This document shows, piece after piece, positions 7,773-17,130 of a stretch of DNA of 64,000 nucleotides. The translations under genes were made by a program, and so were the position numbers. Below the pieces are notes generated by a model. That model saw nothing but the letters and a program-made list of their open reading frames with translations, was not told the DNA's origin and made no database searches. Within the stretch, counting starts at the first letter, position 1. Each line of letters opens with the position of its first letter. Origin of the DNA: Ochrobactrum quorumnocens (GTDB lineage Bacteria > Pseudomonadota > Alphaproteobacteria > Rhizobiales > Rhizobiaceae); assembly GCF_002278035.1 (NCBI RefSeq), contig NZ_CP022603.1, forward strand, positions 558,001 through 622,000. Direction: 5' to 3'.

Positions 7773-9557
7773 TTAGTGGTTATGGCGCGGCGGTGTTTTG
7801 GCCAGTTGGCGGAATTTATCAGCATCGCGGATCGTAGCTCCATCGGCCAGCTGCGTTACCGTCTGTCGATAGATCATCTGCCAAGGCGTTGCATCTGCAG
7901 GTGTCTGCGGAATGCCTTCCGCCTTGCGGCGCGCAATTTCTGCCTCGTCCACCAGCATATCACACCGCCCCTTGTTGAAGTCGATACGAATGGTATCGCC
8001 GTTACGCACCCAGGCCAGACCACCACCCGCTGCACTTTCCGGTGAAGCATTGAGAATGGACGGGCTATCTGCTGTGCCCGATTGGCGACCGTCACCGATG
8101 GTTGGCAAACTTGTGATTCCACGCTTGATCAGATGATCCGGCGGCTGCATATTTACGACTTCGGCAGACCCCGGCCAACCGAGTGGACCAGCGCCCCGAA
8201 TAACGAGGATGCAGCGTTCGTCAATGTTGAGCGCAGGATCGTTGATACACTTATGATAATCTTCCGAGCCATCAAAAACGATAGCCCGCCCATCGAAAAT
8301 CCCCTCGTGTCCCGGCTCTGACAGATAGCGATCGCGAAACTCAGGTGAGACCACACTCATTTTCATAATGGCAAAATCAAACAGATTGCCCTTCATAACA
8401 AGGAAGCCAGCGCGCTCCTTGAGTGGTTTGTCGTAAGGGAAAATGACGTCGCGGTCCGATGATTCCCGACCTTCAAGATTCTCCGCCATCGTCTTTCCAG
8501 TAACACTCGCGCAGGAACCGTCGATTTTGCCTGCGGACAGCAGTTCCCACATAATCGCAGGCACACCACCGGCGCGATGGAATTTCTCGCCAAGATATTT
8601 GCCAGCAGGCTGAATATTGGCAAGCAGCGGAATATCAAAGCCTTCGTCCTGCCAATCGTCAGGCTTCAGCTCCACACCCGCATGTTTTGCCATCGCCATA
8701 AGATGTGGCTGAGCATTGGTTGAACCACCAATGGCGGAGTTGACCTTGATGGCGTTTACAAACGCTTCGCGTGTCAGAATATTGGATGGTCGAATGTCTT
8801 CGAATACCAACTCCACCGCACGACGACCCGTCCGATACGCCATCTGACCGCGCTCACGATATGCAGCCGGGATAGCAGCGCAACCGGTGAGCGACATGCC
8901 TAAGGCCTCAGCCATTGCATTCATCGTGGAGGCGGTGCCCATTGTATTGCAATGGCCGACCGAAGGCGCGGAACTGAGCGCCGCTTCGAGAAATTCTTCC
9001 TTGGTGATTTCACCCGCCGCATATTTTCGACGCGACTGCCATATTACCGTGCCGGAACCGACGAGCTTGCCTTCATGCCAACCATCAAGCATGGGCCCAC
9101 CGGAAAACACGATAGCCGGAATATCCACCGTGGAAGCCGCCATCAGTGCGGAAGGCGTGGTCTTGTCGCAACCGGTTGTGAGGACAACACCATCAAGCGG
9201 ATATCCATAAAGGATCTCGACAAGCGCCATATAGGCCAGATTCCGGTCGAGCGCTGCAGTTGGTCGCTTGCAGTTTTCAAACAGCGGGTGGCTCGGAAAC
9301 TCGATCACTATTCCGCCTGCATCGCGAATGCCGTCGCGGATGCGTTTGGCAAGATCAAGATGGTGACGATTGCAGGGGTTAAGATCGCTGCCAGACTGCG
9401 CAATGCCGATAATCGGCTTGCCTGATCTGAGTTCTTCGGGCGTCGTACCGTAATTCATGAAGCGCTCCAGATAAAGCGCTGTCAGATCAAGATGGTCGGG
9501 ATTGTCGAACCAGTCCTGCGAGCGCAGGCGGCGCGGTGTGTTTTGATCATCACTCAT
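7773..9557 (-). CDS. xylD: Sugar-acid (pentonate/xylonate) dehydratase, IlvD/Edd family
   Basis: 594 residues. The family's cysteine ligands for the iron-sulfur cluster are present at C62 (NPCNR), C130 (TTGCDKTTP) and C203 (GHCNTMGTAST), together with GGSTNAQPH and the C-terminal GDGRQSGTADSPSILNASPE. From memory the protein is very like Caulobacter crescentus XylD (xylonate dehydratase) including its SRDWFDNPDH-type N terminus and RHNH C terminus, rather than IlvD or Edd. It would convert a pentonate to 2-keto-3-deoxypentonate. The start overlaps the previous gene by 4 bp (ATGA), so it is the third gene of a tightly coupled operon. The exact epimer used is not determinable. Confidence 0.85.
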   Translation of the reverse strand: MSDDQNTPRRLRSQDWFDNPDHLDLTALYLERFMNYGTTPEELRSGKPIIGIAQSGSDLNPCNRHHLDLAKRIRDGIRDAGGIVIEFPSHPLFENCKRPTAALDRNLAYMALVEILYGYPLDGVVLTTGCDKTTPSALMAASTVDIPAIVFSGGPMLDGWHEGKLVGSGTVIWQSRRKYAAGEITKEEFLEAALSSAPSVGHCNTMGTASTMNAMAEALGMSLTGCAAIPAAYRERGQMAYRTGRRAVELVFEDIRPSNILTREAFVNAIKVNSAIGGSTNAQPHLMAMAKHAGVELKPDDWQDEGFDIPLLANIQPAGKYLGEKFHRAGGVPAIMWELLSAGKIDGSCASVTGKTMAENLEGRESSDRDVIFPYDKPLKERAGFLVMKGNLFDFAIMKMSVVSPEFRDRYLSEPGHEGIFDGRAIVFDGSEDYHKCINDPALNIDERCILVIRGAGPLGWPGSAEVVNMQPPDHLIKRGITSLPTIGDGRQSGTADSPSILNASPESAAGGGLAWVRNGDTIRIDFNKGRCDMLVDEAEIARRKAEGIPQTPADATPWQMIYRQTVTQLADGATIRDADKFRQLAKTPPRHNH

Positions 9558-10444
9558 CTATCGTCTTCCCGCTGGCGATTATTGATCTTTTCGATATGCA
9601 GCAAAATTCCCGAATGATCCGTTTCCGCATGTCCGGCTTCTACAAAAGTGCGGAACTCATCGCGAATTTCTTCGGTCAATGGCAACGTCAGCGAAAGGCT
9701 CTCAGCCATAGCTGCCACGGCTTCCAGATCTTTCAATTGCAGCCCTGAAGGACCGCCCGGTTGGAAAGTACGATCCACCATGCGTTTCCCATGCAATTCA
9801 AGAATACGACTTTCTGCAAAGCCACCCCGAATGGCATCACGGAACTTGCCACGATCCGCACCACCGGCTTCCACCAGCATCATCGCTTCCGCAACTGCAC
9901 CAATCGTAATTGCTACAATCTGCTGGTTAGCCAGTTTGCAAATCTGTCCTGCACTGGAGGGACCGACATGAGTGACACGCCCCAGCGCCGCAAATACATC
10001 TGCCAGTTCTTCGATCAAGACTGCATCACCGCCAGCCATTAATGCCAGTGTTCCTGCTTCCGCACCAACTGTGCCGCCTGACACAGGACAATCGATGTGA
10101 CGAATGCCGAGAGCAGAAAGTTTCTCGGCATGTTCTCTTGCAATTGGCGGCGCGATTGAAGACGTGTCGATAACGATGGCACCAGCTTTCAAAGCTGTCG
10201 CGACCCCGCCGTCAAACAACACTGATCCCACAGCCTTGCCATCGGACAGCATAGTGAAGACAATATCGGCGTTCGCGACTGCTTCAGCAGCACTTGATGC
10301 TACTACCGCGCCGTTTTTGACCAATGCTTCGGCTTTGGCGAAGTCACGATTCCAAACGCTAACGCTAAAGCCAGCATTTAGAAGGCGGCGCACCATCGGT
10401 GCACCCATAAGGCCAGTGCCAAGAAAAGCAATTTTACGCGTCAC
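9554..10444 (-). CDS. NAD(P)-dependent 2-hydroxyacid dehydrogenase, 3-hydroxyisobutyrate/threonate dehydrogenase family
   Basis: 296 residues with a GTG start that overlaps the upstream stop by 4 bp (GTGA). N-terminal Rossmann motif GTGLMGAPM (about 8-16), the substrate-binding signature DCPVSGGTVGAEAGTLA (about 118-134), and the catalytic-lysine region GQICKLANQ (Lys about 170) identify the beta-hydroxyacid dehydrogenase family. Characterised relatives oxidise 3-hydroxyisobutyrate, L-threonate or reduce tartronate semialdehyde. In this operon (DenD-like, this gene, XylD-like) a role in oxidation or reduction of a C3-C5 sugar acid is most likely. The precise substrate is open. Confidence 0.85.
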   Translation of the reverse strand: MTRKIAFLGTGLMGAPMVRRLLNAGFSVSVWNRDFAKAEALVKNGAVVASSAAEAVANADIVFTMLSDGKAVGSVLFDGGVATALKAGAIVIDTSSIAPPIAREHAEKLSALGIRHIDCPVSGGTVGAEAGTLALMAGGDAVLIEELADVFAALGRVTHVGPSSAGQICKLANQQIVAITIGAVAEAMMLVEAGGADRGKFRDAIRGGFAESRILELHGKRMVDRTFQPGGPSGLQLKDLEAVAAMAESLSLTLPLTEEIRDEFRTFVEAGHAETDHSGILLHIEKINNRQREDDR

Positions 10445-11424
10445 AGCGAACCTCCAAGCTCATCCTCAATATGAGCACGGATAATTTCGTCAAACGAGGT
10501 TTCGGCGGTAAAGCCCAACTCTTGCGCGCGTTTGGCTTCAAAACCCGGAGCCCAACCCGCGCACATGCGCATGATCATTTCATCCGGTTCACGACGGATG
10601 AGAGCAACAGCCTTATCACCCGCTACACGGCGCAACGCTGCAATCTGCTCTCCCACGGTAGCGGAGAGGCCGGGCATAGACAGATTACGACGCGAGCCCA
10701 TGCGTTGGAGATCCATTGTCGCTCCATGGATCAGGAAGCCAACAGCTGAACGCGGCGAAGTGTGCCAATGGCGAACATCATCCGAAACCGGCAATACGGC
10801 TTCCTGGCCGACCAGCGGTTCACGCAGGATATTTGAGAAAAAGCCGGACGCAGCCGCATTGGGTTTGCCAGGCCGAATGCAGATTGTGGGCAGTCGGATG
10901 CCTATGCCATCGAAGAACCCGCGACGGGTGTAATCGGACAGCAAAAGTTCGCAAATTGCCTTCTGCGTGCCATAGCTGGTGAGCGGTGTCAGATGAAATT
11001 CGTCGGGAATTGGGAAAGGAAGTGGCGCACCCACGACCGCAATCGACGAGGTGAAGACAATGCGTGGGAAATATCCATCTTCATTGTGGGTGATACGAAC
11101 CGCATCGAACAGGTAACGCGTACCGTCAAGGTTGATACGGTAGCCTTTGTCGAAATCAAGCTCTGCTTCGCCCGAAACAATAGCTGCCAGATGGAAGATT
11201 ACATCTGGGCGACTTGCGACCAGTTTTTCAGCAGTGCCGGGTGCGGAAAGGTCAACGGTTTCAAGGGTTACCTGTCCGGTAAAACCCGCAGGTGCCTGCG
11301 GCGTCACCACATCCACCAGTGTAAGCGCCTCAATCGTCCTACCATCAAGCGAACCGTCTTTCGTCAGACGCTCCGCGAGTTTTCGGCCCACCATGCCTGC
11401 CGCGCCGATGATCAGAATGTGCAT
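10441..11424 (-). CDS. NAD-dependent epimerase/dehydrogenase, D-erythronate dehydrogenase (DenD)-like
   Basis: 327 residues from the ATG at 11424 with GGAGGAG upstream. Extended short-chain dehydrogenase: nucleotide motif GAAGMVGRKLAERL, FHLAAIVSGEAELDFDKGY, TSSIAVVG and the catalytic Y-x3-K in TSYGTQKAICE. It closely follows the pattern of D-erythronate dehydrogenase DenD (PDEFHLTPLTSYG and the tail with FGPDIA-type region replaced by MRMCAGWAPGF). Such enzymes oxidise C2 or C3 of tetronates. It is the first gene of the minus-strand operon and is divergent from the FAD-linked dehydrogenase; an operator-like palindrome lies in the 166-bp intergenic region. Confidence 0.8.
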   Translation of the reverse strand: MHILIIGAAGMVGRKLAERLTKDGSLDGRTIEALTLVDVVTPQAPAGFTGQVTLETVDLSAPGTAEKLVASRPDVIFHLAAIVSGEAELDFDKGYRINLDGTRYLFDAVRITHNEDGYFPRIVFTSSIAVVGAPLPFPIPDEFHLTPLTSYGTQKAICELLLSDYTRRGFFDGIGIRLPTICIRPGKPNAAASGFFSNILREPLVGQEAVLPVSDDVRHWHTSPRSAVGFLIHGATMDLQRMGSRRNLSMPGLSATVGEQIAALRRVAGDKAVALIRREPDEMIMRMCAGWAPGFEAKRAQELGFTAETSFDEIIRAHIEDELGGSL

Positions 11425-11498
11425 TTGTTTCTCCTCCACCATGTGCCCAAATCGATTTCAACATCGTAAAAACAACGATTGCGAAAAAGTATTTGTAA

Positions 11499-11513
11499 GG
11501 TTGTCTGATAACC
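11499..11513. promoter_or_regulatory. Putative GntR/FadR-type operator, site 1
   Basis: GGTTGTCTGATAACC is an imperfect palindrome of the FadR-subfamily kind, flanked to AAGG...CCTT (11497-11515). It lies between the divergent DenD-like and FAD-dehydrogenase genes. A near copy occurs at 13892-13906. Confidence 0.55.
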
Positions 11514-11590
11514 TTATATCATGCACTTGAAAACCAAAATAATGAAGTTGCTACCTACTTCGCATTCGCAGGCAGGCAGCAGGAGGAATC

Positions 11591-13060
11591 ATGTCCCAGA
11601 ACGGCAAAATGATGAGCGTCGACACCACAACGCATGAGCATATACAGGCGCTGGTCGACAGCCTCGGCATGGACCTTGTTCTCTCAGGCGAAGAGGTAGT
11701 GCGCTATTGCAGCGACTGGCACGACGACGTGAAGAGCAATGCAGTTGCGGTGCTTCGCCCTCGCTCCACGGCGGACGTATCTGCTTGTGTGAAAGCTGTT
11801 CGCGCTCGCGACCTGTCTATTGTTCCACAAGGCGGCAACACTGGCCTCGTACTGGGAGCAACACCCGACTCACCGGAATCCCAGGTCATCATCAGCCTCG
11901 AACGCATGACGGCTATTCGCAGCATCGATGCAGATGACTTTTCCGCCGTGGTCGATGCGGGCTGTATTCTGTCCGAATTCAAGGACAAGGTAGAAGCAGC
12001 GGGAATGTTCTTTCCGCTGGCATTGGGCGCACAAGGTTCTTGCCGCATCGGTGGCAACGTGTCGACCAATGCGGGCGGCATCAATGTGTTGCGATATGGC
12101 ATGACACGTGAGCTCGTTCTCGGCCTTGAAGTAGTCCTGCCCGATGGTTCCATTTTCGATGGTCTTTCAACTTTGCGTAAAGACAATCGCGGCATCGATC
12201 TGAAGCAGCTTTTCATTGGCGCTGAGGGAACTTTGGGGATTGTTACAGCGGTCGCGGTAAAGCTTATGCCGCAACCGGGGCAGGTTGCGACTGCGCTGCT
12301 CAGTCTCAACGCTCTCGAAGACGCTATCGCGCTTTATCGACGCGCACGGCGCGATTGTTGCGACTTGATGTCGGCATTCGAGTTTATGCCCCCGCTTGCT
12401 TTCACATTGGCGCGAGAAGCAATGCCGGACTTGGCCATGCCGATGGGCGGTAATTATTCAGCCTATGTTCTGATGGAAATCTCCGGTTCCGGACTGATCG
12501 ACATCGAAGATCTTATGGGTCGCTTCCTTGAAAAGGTTATGGAAGACGGGGTGGTTGCAGATGGTGTCATCGCGACATCCCGAGACCAATCCCGCAAGTT
12601 GTGGCTGTTCCGCGAAGGTATGAACGAAGGCCAAGCCAAGCGGGGCCCACATTTGCGTACCGACGTTTCCGTGCCCCTATCGCGCCTTGCGGATTTTGTG
12701 CGTGATGCAGAGGCTGCGGTCTACGCCGGTCTGCCGGACTGTGTCTGCGTATCTTATGGTCATGTGGGCGATGGGAATGTCCATCTTAATGTATTACCGC
12801 CGAACACGCTCGACCGCGCGGAGATCGATGCTCGTATCTACAAAGCGAAAAACATCATCAACGATGTGCTTGATAGCTATCGCGGCTCCATGAGCGCAGA
12901 GCATGGAATTGGCCGACTTAAAAGACCGGATTTTGAAAAGCGTATGCCTGACGTGCAGCGCCAATTGCTATCTGCAATCAAGACTGCGATAGACCCTAAC
13001 CTTATGATGAACCCCGGTTGCCAATTGAGTTTGCTGCCTTGTTCAGAGACGAGCAATTAG
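11591..13060 (+). CDS. FAD-linked D-2-hydroxyacid dehydrogenase (GlcD/D-lactate type)
   Basis: 489 residues with AGGAGG before the ATG. The PCMH-type FAD-binding domain occupies the N-terminal half: PQGGNTGLVLGA (about 80-91), GSCRIGGNVSTNAGG, and GAEGTLGIVTAV. The C-terminal substrate-cap domain ends with the family signatures YGHVGDGNVHLNV (metal-binding His residues) and SAEHGIGRLKR. Relatives oxidise D-lactate, glycolate, D-2-hydroxyglutarate or sugar-derived 2-hydroxyacids and pass electrons to quinone or a flavoprotein. It is followed after 11 bp by the GntR regulator, and with divergent dehydrogenases it probably handles an intermediate or side product of sugar-acid breakdown. The exact substrate is unknown. 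Confidence 0.88.
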   Translation: MSQNGKMMSVDTTTHEHIQALVDSLGMDLVLSGEEVVRYCSDWHDDVKSNAVAVLRPRSTADVSACVKAVRARDLSIVPQGGNTGLVLGATPDSPESQVIISLERMTAIRSIDADDFSAVVDAGCILSEFKDKVEAAGMFFPLALGAQGSCRIGGNVSTNAGGINVLRYGMTRELVLGLEVVLPDGSIFDGLSTLRKDNRGIDLKQLFIGAEGTLGIVTAVAVKLMPQPGQVATALLSLNALEDAIALYRRARRDCCDLMSAFEFMPPLAFTLAREAMPDLAMPMGGNYSAYVLMEISGSGLIDIEDLMGRFLEKVMEDGVVADGVIATSRDQSRKLWLFREGMNEGQAKRGPHLRTDVSVPLSRLADFVRDAEAAVYAGLPDCVCVSYGHVGDGNVHLNVLPPNTLDRAEIDARIYKAKNIINDVLDSYRGSMSAEHGIGRLKRPDFEKRMPDVQRQLLSAIKTAIDPNLMMNPGCQLSLLPCSETSN

Positions 13061-13071
13061 AGGGACGCAAC

Positions 13072-13785
13072 ATGTCAACGGATTTTGGCCATATAAAGCG
13101 CAGTGAACACCTTCCTGCGCGGATCGCTGCGCAGATCGGCAGCGATATCCATGAAGGGCGTTTAAAGCCTGGCGACAAGCTGCCGACTGAACACGTCCTT
13201 TCAAAATCCTTTGGCGTAAGCCGCTCTGTTGTTCGCGAAGCGATTGCACAGTTACGCAATGAAGGCCTCGTCGATACCCGTCAAGGCGTCGGTGCGTTCG
13301 TTACTGAGCGACAGGCACGACTGATCCGCATAGATGAGGATGAATTGTTCAGCCGCGATAGTTTTCGCGACCTGTTCCAGTTGCGCTTCCCTCTCGAGAT
13401 TGAAGCCGCAGGATTGGCTGCCGCCCATCACACAGCCAAAGATTTGGCGCGCCTTGATGAAGCACTTGAGCAAATGACCGGGGCGGCGAAATGGACCGAT
13501 CAAGGTATCGTTGCAGACCTCGCCTTTCACAAGGCAGTGGCTGATGCCACCGGGAACGAATATTTTTCTACATTCGTCGGGTTTATTACTGAGCGTATCA
13601 GTCATGCAATCAATGTTGCCCGCTCAAAGGCCGTTCTGGAAGAGATCGTCAATATAACGATTGAGGAGCATGTCAATTTACGCGACACCATTGCCAGCCG
13701 CGATCCAGTGCTGGCGCGCGATGCCATGCGCAAACATCTTATGGGAGCCGCGGCCAGGATCGGACTGGCACTTGAATCTTATTAA
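13072..13785 (+). CDS. FadR-subfamily GntR transcriptional regulator
   Basis: 237 residues from the ATG at 13072 (GAGG upstream); an earlier in-frame start at 13018 lies inside the preceding gene. N-terminal winged helix: IGSDIHEGRLKPGDKLPTEHVLSKSFGVSRSVVREAIAQL followed by the wing GVGAFVT is summarised here by its ends only; the C-terminal FCD domain (about 90-230) has the metal/ligand histidines in DLAFHKAVADATGN and EEHVNL. FCD regulators typically repress sugar-acid catabolic genes and release DNA on binding a pathway metabolite. Its position inside the island and the two similar palindromes nearby point to autoregulation and control of the divergent operons. Confidence 0.9.
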   Translation: MSTDFGHIKRSEHLPARIAAQIGSDIHEGRLKPGDKLPTEHVLSKSFGVSRSVVREAIAQLRNEGLVDTRQGVGAFVTERQARLIRIDEDELFSRDSFRDLFQLRFPLEIEAAGLAAAHHTAKDLARLDEALEQMTGAAKWTDQGIVADLAFHKAVADATGNEYFSTFVGFITERISHAINVARSKAVLEEIVNITIEEHVNLRDTIASRDPVLARDAMRKHLMGAAARIGLALESY

Positions 13786-13891
13786 ACTGGGTCACCGCCT
13801 GTGATTCAAAGAAGGCGAAAAACTGCATTTTTCTGAACAACCGATTTCGGTTCTAGACAGCGATAAATTCTCGAACTAAAACGATACCTAC

Positions 13892-13912
13892 GGTTGTCAG
13901 ACATCCTGACAA
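13892..13912. promoter_or_regulatory. Putative GntR/FadR-type operator, site 2
   Basis: GGTTGTCAGACATCC matches site 1 (11499-11513) at 12 of 15 bases and overlaps a perfect 7-bp inverted repeat TTGTCAG/CTGACAA with a 5-nt spacer (13894-13912). It lies 190-205 bp before the XylX-like gene in a 313-bp gap that otherwise shows no gene. Confidence 0.5.
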
Positions 13913-14098
13913 TAAGGCAAGTTGGCTTTGGAGGGTCGCTGCCTGAACAGTGGGAGGCGCCGCAACTGGCGAAAAGGATGAGATACACCGACGGGTTAAA
14001 CCGTGGGGAACTATCAACCTTCTAAAACCACTGCGCCTGACTGGAGCCATATAATTGTAGCTTTCCATTTTGATGGAGACTGCGGGGAGGAGGACAGC

Positions 14099-15268
14099 TT
14101 GACTTCAAAGCATTCGTTGAGTGCACAACAAATTTTGCCGGACGATGCCACGACCACCGTTCTGGTAGGACGTGTCTGGTCTAAAGTTGCAGACGGCCCC
14201 TGCCCTGTTTTGGTGCGCGATGAACGGGTGCTTGACCTGACAGCTATTGCCGCAACCGTATCGAGCCTTTTTGAGATCGATGGTATTGCAGCGAAGCTTG
14301 CCACCGCAACAAGCCTGCGGGATCTCGGCTCTTTGGACGACTTTCTGAGTGGTACGACTGGCCACCTTTTGGCTCCGATTGATCTGCAAGCAATCAAGGC
14401 TGCTGGTGTCACTTTTGCCGACAGCATGCTGGAGCGCGTCATTGAAGAACAGGCAAAGGGTGATCCTTCTCGCGCTCGTTCTATCCGTGAAAAGCTTGCT
14501 CCCGTCCTCGGGGACAGTCTGCGCGGTGTTACGGCTGGCTCAGAAAAAGCAGCCAGCATTAAAACCCTTCTTCAAGACATGAATCTCTGGTCGCAATATC
14601 TCGAAGTCGGCATTGGACCGGATGCCGAGATTTTCACCAAGGCACAGCCGATGTCTTCTGTAGGATGCGGCGATAAGGTAGGCATTCACCCGATTTCAGA
14701 ATGGAATAACCCGGAGCCGGAGGTGGTTCTGGCGGTGCGTTCCGATGGTGAAATTCTCGGCGCAGCGCTCGGTAACGATGTCAATTTGCGCGACGTCGAA
14801 GGCAGATCTGCTCTGTTGCTTGGAAAAGCCAAGGACAACAATGCATCCTGTTCAGTTGGCCCATTCATCCGCCTGTTCCACGATGCCTTCACACTTGACG
14901 TTCTTTCTAAGGTTCGCGTTTCACTGCTGGTAAAGGGTGAAGACGGCTTCGAAATGACTGGCGAAAGCCCGATGGAAGCCATCAGCCGCTCACCTGCCAA
15001 TCTGGTATCGCAGCTTCGTAATCGTAATCACCAATATCCCGATGGGGCCGTCCTGTTCCTGGGAACCATGTTCGCCCCCGTCAAAGACCGACGCGGTGTC
15101 GGCCAAGGTTTCACGCACGAAATCGGTGACCGCGTGGAGATTTCGACGCCGTTGCTAGGCCGTCTTATCAACTGGGTCGATCGTACTGATGCGTGCCCGG
15201 AATGGACTTTCGGTACAAGAGCGCTCTTCCGGAACCTTGCCGCTCGCGGCCTTCTCACAAAGGTATAA
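14099..15268 (+). CDS. xylX: 2-keto-3-deoxypentonate dehydratase, FAH family (XylX-like)
   Basis: 389 residues from the TTG at 14099, which follows GGGGAGGAGG; the longer open frame from 14003 has no ribosome site. The fumarylacetoacetate-hydrolase fold is marked by the metal-binding WNNPEPEVVLAV (two Glu) and ALGNDVNLRDVEGRS (Asp), and by DNNASC and LFLGTMFAP. These blocks and the N-terminal LLAPIDLQ...KAAGVTFA match, from memory, Caulobacter XylX, which dehydrates 2-keto-3-deoxy-xylonate to 2-oxoglutarate semialdehyde in the Weimberg pathway. An XylD-like dehydratase in the same island supports this. The next enzyme, the semialdehyde dehydrogenase, is not in the window. It is followed after 4 bp by the TRAP genes. 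Confidence 0.82.
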   Translation: MTSKHSLSAQQILPDDATTTVLVGRVWSKVADGPCPVLVRDERVLDLTAIAATVSSLFEIDGIAAKLATATSLRDLGSLDDFLSGTTGHLLAPIDLQAIKAAGVTFADSMLERVIEEQAKGDPSRARSIREKLAPVLGDSLRGVTAGSEKAASIKTLLQDMNLWSQYLEVGIGPDAEIFTKAQPMSSVGCGDKVGIHPISEWNNPEPEVVLAVRSDGEILGAALGNDVNLRDVEGRSALLLGKAKDNNASCSVGPFIRLFHDAFTLDVLSKVRVSLLVKGEDGFEMTGESPMEAISRSPANLVSQLRNRNHQYPDGAVLFLGTMFAPVKDRRGVGQGFTHEIGDRVEISTPLLGRLINWVDRTDACPEWTFGTRALFRNLAARGLLTKV

Positions 15269-15272
15269 TTCC

Positions 15273-15809
15273 ATGATACAGAAGCTGATTGACCTGTTCT
15301 TTCGCTTTCTGGCGCTGCTTATGATTTTAGCTCTGGCAGGCATGGCACTGATGGTTTTCGTCAATGTCGTCCTTCGTTATGGCATGAATTCAGGCATTGC
15401 CATTTCCGATGAAATGTCCCGATACTTTTTTGTCTGGCTGACCTTTATTGGCGCGGTCGTTGCTCACCGTGAAAACCTGCATATGGGTGTGGAAACAGTG
15501 GTTTCTCGCTTCGGGCGAAAGGGTCGAGTTGTCCTTATGGGCATTTCCAATCTGGTTATTCTGGGCGTTTCCGCAATCCTTTTTCTGGGAACCTGGCAGC
15601 AGTTGCCCATCAACGCCTCAATGGTTGCACCTGTAAGTGGCCTTTCCATGGGCTGGGTTTACGGCATCGGATTGTTCACTGGTGCCGGCATTTTCCTAAT
15701 CTCGCTTGAAAGATTGTTTCGAATTTTGACAGGTCGCATCACCGAAGAAGAGATTTCGGCATTCGCCGGCGAACATATGAGCATTGAACAACTTTCGGAG
15801 CGTGCCTGA
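15273..15809 (+). CDS. TRAP transporter small permease (DctQ family)
   Basis: 178 residues from the ATG at 15273 (AAAGG upstream), only 4 bp after the XylX-like stop. Four membrane helices are visible (about 8-33, 45-65, 85-108, 125-150) with the family motif VNVVLRYGMNSGIAISDEMSRYFFVWLTFIG abbreviated here to RYGMNSGI...EMSRYFFVW, and AHRENLHMGV. This subunit pairs with DctM in the inner membrane. Its stop overlaps the DctM start by one base (TGATG). Confidence 0.93.
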   Translation: MIQKLIDLFFRFLALLMILALAGMALMVFVNVVLRYGMNSGIAISDEMSRYFFVWLTFIGAVVAHRENLHMGVETVVSRFGRKGRVVLMGISNLVILGVSAILFLGTWQQLPINASMVAPVSGLSMGWVYGIGLFTGAGIFLISLERLFRILTGRITEEEISAFAGEHMSIEQLSERA

Positions 15810-17086
15810 TGACTCTTCTCGTATTCATTGGATCGCTCGTCGGCGCTATGGCCATCGGCGTTCCGGTCGCTTTCGCGCTTATGCTCTGTGGTGTCGCTCT
15901 TATGTGGCACATGGACATGTTCAATTCGCAAATCATTGCGCAGAACATGATTGCAGGCGCAGATACATTCACGCTGCTGGCTATCCCGTTCTTCATTCTG
16001 GCTGGTGAGTTGATGAATTCGGGTGGCTTGTCCCGACGTATTATCGACTTCGCAATTGCCTGTGTTGGCCATATTCGTGGTGGGCTTGGGATCGTCGCTA
16101 TTTTTGCCGCGATCATCATGGCATCGATTTCCGGCTCTGCAGCTGCGGACACTGCGGCCCTGGCTGCTATCCTCATACCGATGATGGCCAAAGCAGGCTA
16201 CAATGTTCCACGCTCTGCCGGTCTTATCGCTGCAGGCGGTATTATTGCCCCTGTCATTCCACCTTCGATGGCCTTCATTGTCTTCGGAGTGGCCGCAAAT
16301 GTCTCCATTACCAAGCTGTTCATGGCCGGTGTATTCCCCGGCATTCTGATGGGGGCATCCCTCATCGTCACCTGGCTGTTTGTTGTTCGTAAGGACAAAG
16401 TCGAAACCCTTCCACGCGTTTCAGGCAAAGAGCGCCTGAAAGCCAGTGGTCGCGCTGCATGGGCACTCGGTATGCCTGTCATCATTCTGGGCGGCATCAA
16501 GGCTGGTATAGTAACGCCAACGGAAGCCGCTGTGGTTGCTGCCATGTATGCACTCTTCGTGGGTATGTTCATTTACCGCGAACTGAAGATCACTGACCTT
16601 GGTCACGTGTTCCTTCGCGCAGCGAAAACGACTTCTGTCGTTATGTTCCTCGTCTGTGCCGCACTTGTGTCTGCATGGCTCATTACGGCAGCCAACATTC
16701 CGGCCGAAATCAGCAACTACATCGAACCGCTGATCGACCGTCCGACTTTGTTGCTCTTCGTCATCATGCTTCTGGTTCTGGTGGTCGGCACAGCGCTTGA
16801 TCTGACACCAACGATCCTGATCTTAACACCAGTTCTGATGCCGATTATTCAGAAAGCAGGGATCGACCCCGTTTACTTCGGCGTCCTCTTCATCATGAAC
16901 ACATCTATCGGTCTTCTCACACCACCAGTCGGTGTCGTGCTGAATGTCGTTTCAGGCGTTGGCCGCGTTCCATTGGGTCGCGTTATAAAGGGCGTGTTCC
17001 CGTTTCTGCTTGCCGAGATTTGCGTATTGTTCCTTCTGGTTCTGTTCCCCGATCTCGTTCTCGTTCCCGCCAGCTGGCTCTATTGA
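15809..17086 (+). CDS. TRAP transporter large permease (DctM family)
   Basis: 425 residues, about 12 membrane helices. Family hallmarks include GVPVAFALMLCGV, IPFFILAGELMNSGGLSRRI, the ASISGSAAADTAAL segment, GIIAPVIPPSMAFIVFGV and the C-terminal NTSIGLLTPPVGVVLNV. It catalyses sodium-driven import of an organic acid delivered by the DctP-type binding protein. Start coupled to DctQ. Given its neighbours, the solute is probably a sugar acid such as a pentonate. Confidence 0.95.
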   Translation: MTLLVFIGSLVGAMAIGVPVAFALMLCGVALMWHMDMFNSQIIAQNMIAGADTFTLLAIPFFILAGELMNSGGLSRRIIDFAIACVGHIRGGLGIVAIFAAIIMASISGSAAADTAALAAILIPMMAKAGYNVPRSAGLIAAGGIIAPVIPPSMAFIVFGVAANVSITKLFMAGVFPGILMGASLIVTWLFVVRKDKVETLPRVSGKERLKASGRAAWALGMPVIILGGIKAGIVTPTEAAVVAAMYALFVGMFIYRELKITDLGHVFLRAAKTTSVVMFLVCAALVSAWLITAANIPAEISNYIEPLIDRPTLLLFVIMLLVLVVGTALDLTPTILILTPVLMPIIQKAGIDPVYFGVLFIMNTSIGLLTPPVGVVLNVVSGVGRVPLGRVIKGVFPFLLAEICVLFLLVLFPDLVLVPASWLY

Positions 17087-17130
17087 GCCACTGGTACTCT
17101 TTCATTTTCTCTAACTCTGGGAGGATACTC

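Noticed and set aside
7773-9557. Dihydroxy-acid dehydratase IlvD or a second Edd
   Set aside because: Length, N-terminal WFDNPDH block and RHNH C terminus fit pentonate dehydratases, and the window has a clear separate edd.
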